A stretch of DNA of 13,807 bases from an uncultured Gammaproteobacteria bacterium (GTDB lineage Bacteria > Pseudomonadota > Gammaproteobacteria > Ga0077536), in the NCBI GenBank assembly GCA_903866355.1, contig CAIPNE010000647.1:1-13807 (forward strand). Direction: 5' to 3'. The notes beneath the pieces are model-generated. The model was not told where the DNA came from and did not search any database. It saw only the letters and a program-made list of their open reading frames with translations. Positions 6,623 through 12,758 of this stretch are shown here, piece by piece. The translations under genes were made by a program, and so were the position numbers. The number at the start of each line of letters is the position of its first letter. Positions within the stretch are counted from its first letter, which is position 1.

Positions 6623-7359
6623 ACGAACTCTCCTTTGACGAATAAATGGGCTTGGCCGTAGTGCGTTTGCAGCAGCTGGCCCGAAAAAAAATCAGCGACC
6701 GAGAGATCCGCCAGCACCCGGCCCTGTTCAAGGTAAATCACCCGGCTGGCCAAACGCTTGACCTGACCCAGATTATGGCTGGCAAACACCAGCGTTAGAT
6801 AGGGATCCTCGCGCGCCAATTGCTGGACCAGCGCCTCCACTTCGCGTTTGGCGTGAGGGTCCAGACTGGAGGTGGGTTCATCCAAAAACAGCACTTGGGG
6901 CGACAGCGCGCAGGCTCGCGCGAGCGCCAGGCGTTGTTGCTGGCCACTGGAAAGTTTGCTGGCCGGGCGTTGGCCCAGCCCTTCCAAACCCACGCGCTGA
7001 AGGGCCGCCAGCGCCAACGCCTTGGCCTCACGCCAGCGCACGCCGCGTAGCCATGGACCCATCGCCACGTTGTTCAAGGCCGAAGTCCGCAACATGTGTG
7101 GACGCTGAAACACCATCGCGTGGGCTACCCGCGGGGCCCGCCACACCTCACCCACGCTGGGCATTAACAAGCCGTGCAACAGCCGCAACAGCGTGCTCTT
7201 GCCGCAGCCATTGGCGCCGATCAGTGCAATCCGCTCACCCGCGTGCACGGCGAGCGAAACCTCCGCCAGCGCGTTAAGGGGCGGCACACGACCGAACACG
7301 ACCCCCGCCCGCGCCAAGCGAAAAACCGGAGGTTGGGGGGTGGAAACAGCGGGCTTCAA
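6619..7359 (-). CDS. tupC: Tungstate ABC transporter, ATP-binding protein TupC
   Basis: ATPase subunit that powers tungstate import through TupB. From the chosen start (246 residues) the motifs are Walker A GANGCGKST (48-56), signature LSSGQQQR (136-143), Walker B VLFLDEPTSSLD (156-167) and the H-loop His195. Start choice: a TTG at 7359 overlaps the tupB stop as TTGA, mirroring the ATGA junction with tupA and beginning just before the ABC core. The alternative is a GTG at 7416, which would add 19 residues, overlap tupB by about 60 bases and has no visible ribosome site. Neither start has a strong Shine-Dalgarno sequence, so translational coupling to tupB is likely. Confidence 0.9.
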   Translation of the reverse strand: MKPAVSTPQPPVFRLARAGVVFGRVPPLNALAEVSLAVHAGERIALIGANGCGKSTLLRLLHGLLMPSVGEVWRAPRVAHAMVFQRPHMLRTSALNNVAMGPWLRGVRWREAKALALAALQRVGLEGLGQRPASKLSSGQQQRLALARACALSPQVLFLDEPTSSLDPHAKREVEALVQQLAREDPYLTLVFASHNLGQVKRLASRVIYLEQGRVLADLSVADFFSGQLLQTHYGQAHLFVKGEFV

Positions 7360-8099
7360 GTGCGCATCTCGAGTCCGGGCGGCGCCGCGCAACCCACAGG
7401 CTCCTGTTCTCGCCACAAGCGAATGAGGGCGATCAAGGCATTCAGCACCAGCACGACCGACAATAAAATCATGCCCAGCCCCAGCGCCAGCGGCAAGTCG
7501 CCCTTGCTGGTCTCCAAAGCGATCGCGGTGGTCATCACCCGGGTGAAACCCTCGATATTACCGCCCACGATCATCACCGCACCCACTTCGGAAATGGCAC
7601 GGCCAAACGCGGCAATGACCACCGTGAGTAGCGCATAGCGTTCGTCGCTGGCGAGCAAGCCTGCACGCAGCAAAGTGCCCGCGCCCAACGATTGCAGCTG
7701 CTCGCCATGGTGGTTAGCGGCGTCTTCTACTACTTGGCGAGTCAGTGCGGTGACCACCGGCAATACCAACAGGCTTTGCGCAAACACCATCGCTTTAAAG
7801 CTGAACAACCAACCTAAGGAGCCTAACGGCCCACTGCTCGACAACAACAAATACACCACCAAACCCACCACCACCGAGGGCACCGCAAGCAAGGTATTGA
7901 GAAACGTGAGCACCAGCGCGCGCCCTGGAAATCTCGCCACGCCCAACCACGCACCCAGCGGCAAGCCCACACCGCACGCCAGCGCACAGGCCAATGCACT
8001 CACGCCCAAGGAGCGCGCCACGATCGTGACCAGCGTGCTGTCCAGCGCGCTCACCAGTTGCAGCGCCGTGGTCAAACTCTCGGTGAAGCTCGTCATCAT
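7356..8099 (-). CDS. tupB: Tungstate ABC transporter, permease TupB
   Basis: Inner-membrane channel subunit of the tungstate importer. The 247-residue protein has about five or six hydrophobic helices (near 27-50, 62-88, 100-120, 155-180 and 205-228). Its cytoplasmic coupling loop is visible as EDAANHHGEQLQSLGAG (125-141) plus AAFGRAISEVGAVMIVGGN (163-181), the segment most conserved in TupB proteins. The ATG at 8099 is preferred. A TTG at 8120 would add seven residues and an adjacent ATG lies at 8096; none has a convincing ribosome site. It is first in tupBCA and is preceded by a roughly 350-base leader with stem-loops. Confidence 0.9.
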   Translation of the reverse strand: MMTSFTESLTTALQLVSALDSTLVTIVARSLGVSALACALACGVGLPLGAWLGVARFPGRALVLTFLNTLLAVPSVVVGLVVYLLLSSSGPLGSLGWLFSFKAMVFAQSLLVLPVVTALTRQVVEDAANHHGEQLQSLGAGTLLRAGLLASDERYALLTVVIAAFGRAISEVGAVMIVGGNIEGFTRVMTTAIALETSKGDLPLALGLGMILLSVVLVLNALIALIRLWREQEPVGCAAPPGLEMRT

Positions 8100-8180
8100 T
8101 GAAGGCGAATACTGAGGCAAAGGGCGAGCGCTAGCCTAGCGCACGCCTGGTGAGTTGGGGCGTGTTGGTCGACAGATAAC

Positions 8181-8230
8181 GCCACCGAGGGGCTAGGTGG
8201 CAGGACGTCGCGTGGTCCCGTTCAGCGGGA
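8181..8230 (-). promoter_or_regulatory. Structured leader upstream of tupB, two stem-loops
   Basis: Within the gene-free stretch 8100-8454, GCCACC (8181-8186) pairs with GGTGGC (8196-8201), and TCCCG (8216-8220) pairs with CGGGA (8226-8230). An AT-rich element, CTTTATAAAATG on the minus strand (8261-8272), lies just upstream and could be a -10 region, though no matching -35 was found. A structured leader before a tungstate importer makes a metal- or cofactor-sensing RNA conceivable. I do not recognise the Moco riboswitch consensus or a ModE box. Confidence 0.3.
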
Positions 8231-8401
8231 AATTGGCTGTTGGCCGCCAGCCCGCGCAATCATTTTATAAAGCCCAGCGGGGACGAGCCGGCCTCAAGCT
8301 GCGCCGAAATATGCCTTGCGGCCGCAACCGGCCAGCCGCCTCACCGCCACGCATTAGCCCCTGCGTCGTCGCACGGTGTTGCGCGACGCGCCAACGGGCT
8401 G

Positions 8402-8434
8402 GGGGCGAGCTCGCCAGATGATTTTGCTCGCCCC
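8402..8434 (-). terminator. Hairpin after the secreted-protein gene
   Basis: GGGGCGAGC (8402-8410) and GCTCGCCCC (8426-8434) form a perfect 9-bp stem with a 15-base loop, 20 bases past the stop of the minus-strand gene ending at 8455. It is a candidate transcription terminator separating that gene from tupBCA. There is no clear U-tract. Confidence 0.45.
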
Positions 8435-8454
8435 GCCCACTTGGGCGCGCCGGA

Positions 8455-9780
8455 TTATTCGCCGGCCGTGAGCGCCTGCGGCAACACTGGCGCCCAGTCC
8501 AAGTTCTGCGTGATCTGCCACCCTGCGGCTTGCAGACTGGCCAGCAACGGCGGACTCAGTCGGCCAGTCAACCACAGGCTACGTTTGCCTGACTTAACGT
8601 CATCATGATCCAGAAATTGACCCAGTGATGCTGTCCACACCACGTAGTCCACGGGTGCCACCAGGACCAATTCAGCCTGTGCCGTTTGGCCCATGAGGGT
8701 GCCGCGCTCGTGCACGCTCACCAACGGGGCTTTTTTCTCGTGGTAATAAGCCAGCATCTCAACGGTATTGATGACGAACTCGGCTTGTTCCTCCGAGGTG
8801 GTCGTCGACACCAGCGTGAGGGCGTCACTGAGACCGGTCACGCCTTTCAGGCGTTGTAGCGCCCGCACCAGCCTCACTTGCATGGTCAAAGAAATCAGGG
8901 CGTGATTGAGCACCGCATCCACCTGCAGCTGACTGGTACCCATGGCCAGCAGCGCCCGCTGGTTACTCACCACAATATCCCCAGGTGGCGTGTCCCAAAC
9001 CCACGTGGACGTCACCCCAACGGCACTCACTAAAAAGCTGGCCGGGACCGAAGCTTTGATAGCGCTAACGCCTAAGTTTCCCAGAAACGCGACGCGCCCT
9101 AGCTCGTCGAGCCGGGCGCGTAAAACCGGGTTGGTGGTGTAGGGGTCGGCGTTAACCGACTGGGCAATCGCCCCCCGCACGCGCGCATAACCAAAGGCAT
9201 CTGCAACCACACCACCGGTCATCTTCGCGGCTTCAACGGACGTGCTGCCCACGGCGACCGGCGCGGGCGCGTCCGACAGGCCCGGCAAGTTGGCCCCAGG
9301 TCCGGGGGCCGGTAGGTTACCGTTTTGGGCTGCTTGTTGGTCGTTGATCTTCGCCATATGGGTTTGGGCAGTTAAGGTGGTACGCGAAAAAAACCGCCCT
9401 ACCCCCCCCGGAATGCCGGTGAGCGTGCCCACTGGGTTAGTGACGATATCGCCAACCTGATGCGCGGTAAATTTCGCCGCGTTGGCAAAGCCTTCCTTGA
9501 AGGCAGCACTAGACCCCATCGATTCCAGCGCCACCAGCGACTGGACCTCAGCAATTCGCCGATCGATTAAACCGGGTCCCCGCGCGTGGAAGGGACCGAA
9601 ATCAGAGAACACGACGAAATCCAGCAGAAAACCATCGGATCCGACATCCTGCGCAATCGTGTAGTGGGCGCCCGCGAGCTTGGCGGCGGGCAGCAGATCT
9701 GCCGCCCGTAAGTTCGGCGGCGGCTCAGCTTGAGCCACGCAGAACGCCAGCAGCGAGCCAATAAAAGCAATCATGCGCAT
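8455..9780 (-). CDS. Secreted protein of unknown function
   Basis: I do not assign a function. The 441-residue product starts with a clear signal peptide, MRMIAFIGSLLAFCVAQA (1-18), so it is exported. The segment VGDIVTNPVGTLTGIPGGVGRFFSR (109-133) is Gly-rich and recalls a motif of uncharacterised gammaproteobacterial exported proteins (memory only, unverified). A Pro/Gly-rich linker follows at about 153-175, then a mostly helical region with hydrophobic stretches (230-256, 286-300) and a strand-like C-terminus (LVLVAPVDYVVW, 371-382). There is no lipobox, metal site or enzyme motif that I can see. Start: ATG at 9780, with AAGGA nine bases upstream. A longer in-frame form up to 9864 would bury the signal peptide and is rejected. 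It lies between tupBCA and the PQQ dehydrogenase, same strand, but the gaps of over 350 bases argue against one operon. Confidence 0.82.
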   Translation of the reverse strand: MRMIAFIGSLLAFCVAQAEPPPNLRAADLLPAAKLAGAHYTIAQDVGSDGFLLDFVVFSDFGPFHARGPGLIDRRIAEVQSLVALESMGSSAAFKEGFANAAKFTAHQVGDIVTNPVGTLTGIPGGVGRFFSRTTLTAQTHMAKINDQQAAQNGNLPAPGPGANLPGLSDAPAPVAVGSTSVEAAKMTGGVVADAFGYARVRGAIAQSVNADPYTTNPVLRARLDELGRVAFLGNLGVSAIKASVPASFLVSAVGVTSTWVWDTPPGDIVVSNQRALLAMGTSQLQVDAVLNHALISLTMQVRLVRALQRLKGVTGLSDALTLVSTTTSEEQAEFVINTVEMLAYYHEKKAPLVSVHERGTLMGQTAQAELVLVAPVDYVVWTASLGQFLDHDDVKSGKRSLWLTGRLSPPLLASLQAAGWQITQNLDWAPVLPQALTAGE

Positions 9781-10058
9781 GGCAAGTCGTCCTTGTTTTA
9801 GAAAAATCTTGGCGAGCATACACGGCCCAGCCACGCCCGCGCACGCCCAAGACGCTGATCTCAATCGAACGCTAAACGCCGCTAGCCGGGCTGGGGGGTG
9901 CGGCGGTGGCTGAGATTGAATGGCCGCATGGGGTGGCGGTCACACTGGCCGGGAAACGAGGCACCACGCTCGATTAAAGCGATCGCGGGCATTCGGTCGG
10001 AGAATTTCCGCGACCGCGCCCTGCCCTTTAACCCTGCCCTTCAGAGCGGCCCCGAACA

Positions 10059-10090
10059 CCCATCGTTTGCGGACTTAAGGCCACGATGGG
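10059..10090 (-). terminator. Hairpin downstream of the PQQ dehydrogenase
   Basis: CCCATCGT (10059-10066) and ACGATGGG (10083-10090) form a perfect 8-bp stem with a 16-base loop, 46 bases beyond the dehydrogenase stop. It is a plausible 3' end structure, but lacks a U-tract. The rest of 9781-10135 shows no gene. Confidence 0.4.
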
Positions 10091-10135
10091 AGTCGGATAT
10101 TTCGGTTAACAATCGCCCATCAGTTGCGCGTGGCA

Positions 10136-11818
10136 TCAGGGCAAAGCGAAGACCACCAAGCTGTTACCCAGGGTCATCTGCGGATTCTGCCCGAATAACG
10201 ACGCCAAAAGGCCGCCGCCGCCAGTGGGCATAGCAACGTATTGGACACCCGCCAGCTGGTAGGTGATGGGTTGGCCCCGCGGAATACCGCCGGTCTGAAA
10301 ATGCCAGAGTTCCTCGCCAGTGGTGTCATCAAGGGCAATGGCCAGTCCACTTTGGGTCCCGCTGAAAACCACGCCGCCGGCGGTAGCCAGCGTGCCGCTC
10401 ATGACCGGCCACGGGTCGCGTCGACTCCATATCGTTTTGCCAGTCGTCATGTCCAGCGCCGCCAGTCGGCCATAGGCGGTACCGACCATGCCCTCGGTCT
10501 CGCCCGGTCCACCTCCCCAGAAGGGCGTGTTATTGACGAACACGGCGGTCTGCTTCTCGGCCTTAGCGCAGCTCTCCATCATGGGCACATAGGCCATTTT
10601 GGTTTGCGGACTGTAAGCAGCCGTGAAAGCGCCATTTTGGCCGCCGCCAGTGCCCGGACAAATAAATTCCGGATTGCCATTGGGCATGGGAACAAATTTT
10701 GGATTGGGAATGGGGCGGCCGTTAGCATCCAGTCCGGTCGCCCAGTTCAGCTTTTCCGTGTACTGCGTGCCGCGCAGAAACTTGCCGGTCCGGGCATCCA
10801 GAACATAGAGGTAGCCGTTGCGGTTTGGCTGCGCCAGGGCGCGTACGGGTTTGCCATCGAAGAGGGTGTCCACCAGAAACATGCCCGTATTGCCGTCGAA
10901 ATCCCAGACATCGTGCGGGGTGAACTGGAAGTGCCATTTCAATTCACCAGTGTCTGGATCCAAGGCTAGGACGGAATCGGCGTAGAGGTTATCGCCTTCG
11001 CGTGCATCCCCGTTCCAGTCCGGGGATGGATTACCGACCGCCCAATAAAGCAGGCGCAGGGCGGGGTCGTAGGTGCCGGTCGTCCAAGCGGGGCCACCGC
11101 CGGTTTTATAGGAGTCCCCGGCCCAGGTTTCAGCACCTTTTTCACCCTTGGCTGGGATGGTGTAGCGCCGCCATAGCCGTTTGCCAGTTCCCACCGCGTA
11201 GGCATCGATGAAGCCCCGCACGCCGTATTCGCCGCCCGCCGGACCGATAATCACTTTGTCATCGATAACCAGCGGGGCGGCGGTAACGCTATAACCGCGG
11301 CGGTAATCCTCGATGGTGATGTTCCAGAGCACCTTGCCCGTCGCCCGGTCAAAGGCGATCAGATGAGCATCCAGCGTGCCCATGATGACCATGTTGCCGG
11401 TCACCGCCACACCCCGGTTGGACGGGCCGCAACAGATCTGGATGTCGTTTGGCATCTTATGCGTGTAATGCCAGAGCATCTCGCCGGTGGCCGCATTCAG
11501 TGAAAAGAGATTGTTATAGGCCGCCGTGACGTACATGACGCCATCCACGACCGTAGGAGAGGCTTCAAACTGGCCGACCACGCCGGGTTGGAATAACCAC
11601 GCCGGCCGCAGCCGGGAGACATTCTTGCGTGTGATATCCGTCAGGGTGCTGTAACGCCAGTTGGCGTAGTTGCCGCCGTAGAGCGGCCAGGTCGCGGGGT
11701 TGGCATTGCCTTCGGTGAGCATCGCCGGCGTGACGGGGTTCAGTGCGGTCTCGGCGGCCAACGCGGCCCCGACTTGCAGCCCTACACAGAAAAGCAATCC
11801 CTGTAGCTTCAAAGCCAT
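10136..11818 (-). CDS. PQQ-dependent alcohol dehydrogenase, predicted lanthanide type
   Basis: A periplasmic quinoprotein oxidising alcohols to aldehydes or ketones. The 560-residue product has a signal peptide (1-22, ending LAA) and a single eight-bladed propeller with repeats of the type DxxTGxxxW (for example 108-116, 157-165, 288-295, 456-464, 498-505). It has the vicinal Cys129-Cys130, metal ligands Glu197 and Asn263, and catalytic Asp306 in PHDVWDFDG. Two residues later is Asp308, the extra Asp seen in lanthanide enzymes such as XoxF, ExaF and PedH, where Ca enzymes usually have Ala, Ser or Thr. No CxxCH is present, so it lacks a fused cytochrome and needs a separate electron acceptor, not found here. 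Start: ATG at 11818 with AAGGGG six bases upstream. An ATG at 11824 touches that site directly and is less likely. Confidence 0.93.
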   Translation of the reverse strand: MALKLQGLLFCVGLQVGAALAAETALNPVTPAMLTEGNANPATWPLYGGNYANWRYSTLTDITRKNVSRLRPAWLFQPGVVGQFEASPTVVDGVMYVTAAYNNLFSLNAATGEMLWHYTHKMPNDIQICCGPSNRGVAVTGNMVIMGTLDAHLIAFDRATGKVLWNITIEDYRRGYSVTAAPLVIDDKVIIGPAGGEYGVRGFIDAYAVGTGKRLWRRYTIPAKGEKGAETWAGDSYKTGGGPAWTTGTYDPALRLLYWAVGNPSPDWNGDAREGDNLYADSVLALDPDTGELKWHFQFTPHDVWDFDGNTGMFLVDTLFDGKPVRALAQPNRNGYLYVLDARTGKFLRGTQYTEKLNWATGLDANGRPIPNPKFVPMPNGNPEFICPGTGGGQNGAFTAAYSPQTKMAYVPMMESCAKAEKQTAVFVNNTPFWGGGPGETEGMVGTAYGRLAALDMTTGKTIWSRRDPWPVMSGTLATAGGVVFSGTQSGLAIALDDTTGEELWHFQTGGIPRGQPITYQLAGVQYVAMPTGGGGLLASLFGQNPQMTLGNSLVVFALP

Positions 11819-12190
11819 CGTCATCCCCTTAAGTTGGTGGTGATAGTGAAGGCGCGAACTGGGCGGCACGTGAAGCGCGCAGAAGGGTGTCAGTCGATCG
11901 CCCTCCCGAGAAACCGCCGCCTGCGATAACGTTAGTCAAGTTAACCCTAAGGTGTCAGAAAGACCACCTTGTGATCGGGTGCTGCAGCGCAGCCGGCAAG
12001 TGCACCGCCGCCATGCCGAATAGAACGATGAGTCCGCAACTCGTTCAAGAGCGGGGATCAAGATTTGGCTGGCTGCTGGGTTGTCGGCATGCAGATTGAT
12101 CAAAGCCATACGATGTGCCGCGAATAGCGTCCGCAATTCCTTTGCGCATGTCCTGACCCTAGATACCACGGTCAATGGGTGACGTTTGCG
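11819..12190. other. Gene-free stretch upstream of the PQQ dehydrogenase
   Basis: About 370 bases with no supportable gene. It must hold the promoter of the minus-strand PQQ dehydrogenase. A TTGACT on the minus strand (11937-11942) is a possible -35 box, but the -10 region is unconvincing. A minus-strand ORF at 11936-12175 has no recognisable features and no good start context, so it is not called. Confidence 0.4.
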
Positions 12191-12194
12191 TTGC

Positions 12195-12275
12195 GCCCCT
12201 TCAGGGCTGGAGATTTTTTTGACGGCCTAACCCAGGGCGTTGCCCTGGGCTATCGTATTTGGCCCCGTTGGGGCC
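12195..12275. repeat. Cluster of three hairpins, REP-like
   Basis: Three short inverted repeats lie within about 80 bases: GCCC/GGGC (12195-12207, 5-base loop), CCCAGGGC/GCCCTGGG (12231-12249) and GGCCCC/GGGGCC (12261-12275). The last two share a GTT loop. Closely spaced GC hairpins in an intergenic scar resemble REP-type palindromic elements. No transposase is present. A possible open frame through this stretch (12179-12442, plus) has no recognisable protein features and is not called. Confidence 0.5.
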
Positions 12276-12280
12276 AGCAG

Positions 12281-12362
12281 GATCAGTTCGCGGAGTCCGT
12301 GCGATCCGTTGGGGCGGGCATGATCAGTTCGCGAAGTGCGTGCGCGCGGTTGGGGCCGGGCA
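12281..12362. repeat. Two-copy 41-bp imperfect tandem repeat
   Basis: Unit one (12281-12321) and unit two (12322-12362) both begin GATCAGTTCGCG and share CGTGCG and GTTGGGGC at matching positions. They differ at a few central bases and by one base near the end. The end of the unit (GTTGGGGC plus CA) also matches the right arm of the hairpin at 12261-12275, so a partial third unit precedes the array. Confidence 0.65.
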
Positions 12363-12465
12363 CGGTTGTCGTCCCATTCGACCGGTGTGTTGATCCGCAC
12401 GCGGGTCTGGCAGGTCTGTGCCGAGGCATCGGCTTTTTTTAGCGCTGATCATTAATTCTGCCCCG

Positions 12466-12640
12466 CCCGTGTCGAGCCCGGCGAAGTCGACGGTTTCCGT
12501 GCCGTCGAGGCCAAGGCCGCCGCGCGGTCACCCTCAACGAAGTTCATCAGCAGCACGCCCATGCCAACGAGGTTCGCACGATGGATGGGCTCAAAAACCC
12601 TGGAGAACACCGCCTTAACGCCGAGCAACAAGGTGCCTGT
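12466..12640 (-). pseudogene. acnA: Frameshifted remnant of aconitate hydratase (AcnA), C-terminal part
   Basis: Reading the minus strand from 12640 gives GTLLLGVKAV, then FEPIHRANLVGMGVL and NFVEGDRAAAL. This matches the AcnA region that normally reads GTxLLGVRAV, then FERIHRSNLVGMGVL. At 12511-12512 one base appears to be missing. Switching frame there restores GLDGTETVDFAGLD, the expected next AcnA block. Nothing of the remaining roughly 850 residues is visible on either side, so this is about 58 codons of a dead gene. The active-site IHRS motif has become IHRA. It marks a former aconitase locus or an inserted fragment next to the repeats. Confidence 0.8.
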
Positions 12641-12671
12641 CCCAGATAGCCGTCCCAGATGCGCCAGCGCC

Positions 12672-12677
12672 TATAAT
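12672..12677 (+). promoter_or_regulatory. Candidate -10 box (TATAAT) for the second BVMO
   Basis: A perfect TATAAT lies 81 bases before the BVMO ATG. No good TTGACA-like box lies 16-18 bases upstream. In that position there is instead a 9-bp direct repeat, GTCCCAGAT, at 12639-12647 and 12652-12660 (13-base period), which could be an activator site. The assignment is by position only. Confidence 0.35.
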
Positions 12678-12758
12678 CGGGCAATTAGCCCCCGGGACTC
12701 ACCGTTGCCAAATCCCGTCCAGCCCGACCACGTGCCCAGACATTTTGCGAGAGAAGAT

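Noticed and set aside
9781..9864. Longer start of the secreted protein
   Set aside because: It would place 28 residues before a textbook signal peptide. The ATG at 9780 has its own AAGGA site.
10241..10969. Plus-strand ORF of 242 codons opposite the PQQ dehydrogenase
   Set aside because: Antisense shadow in GC-rich coding DNA. The minus-strand gene carries all the expected quinoprotein motifs.
10136..11818. Quinohaemoprotein alcohol dehydrogenase with fused cytochrome
   Set aside because: No CxxCH motif, and the protein ends at the last propeller blade, so there is no cytochrome domain.
11936..12175. Minus-strand ORF of 79 codons
   Set aside because: No domain, motif or start context I can recognise. 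It is in a repeat-rich scar, so chance or an unidentifiable relic is more likely than a gene.
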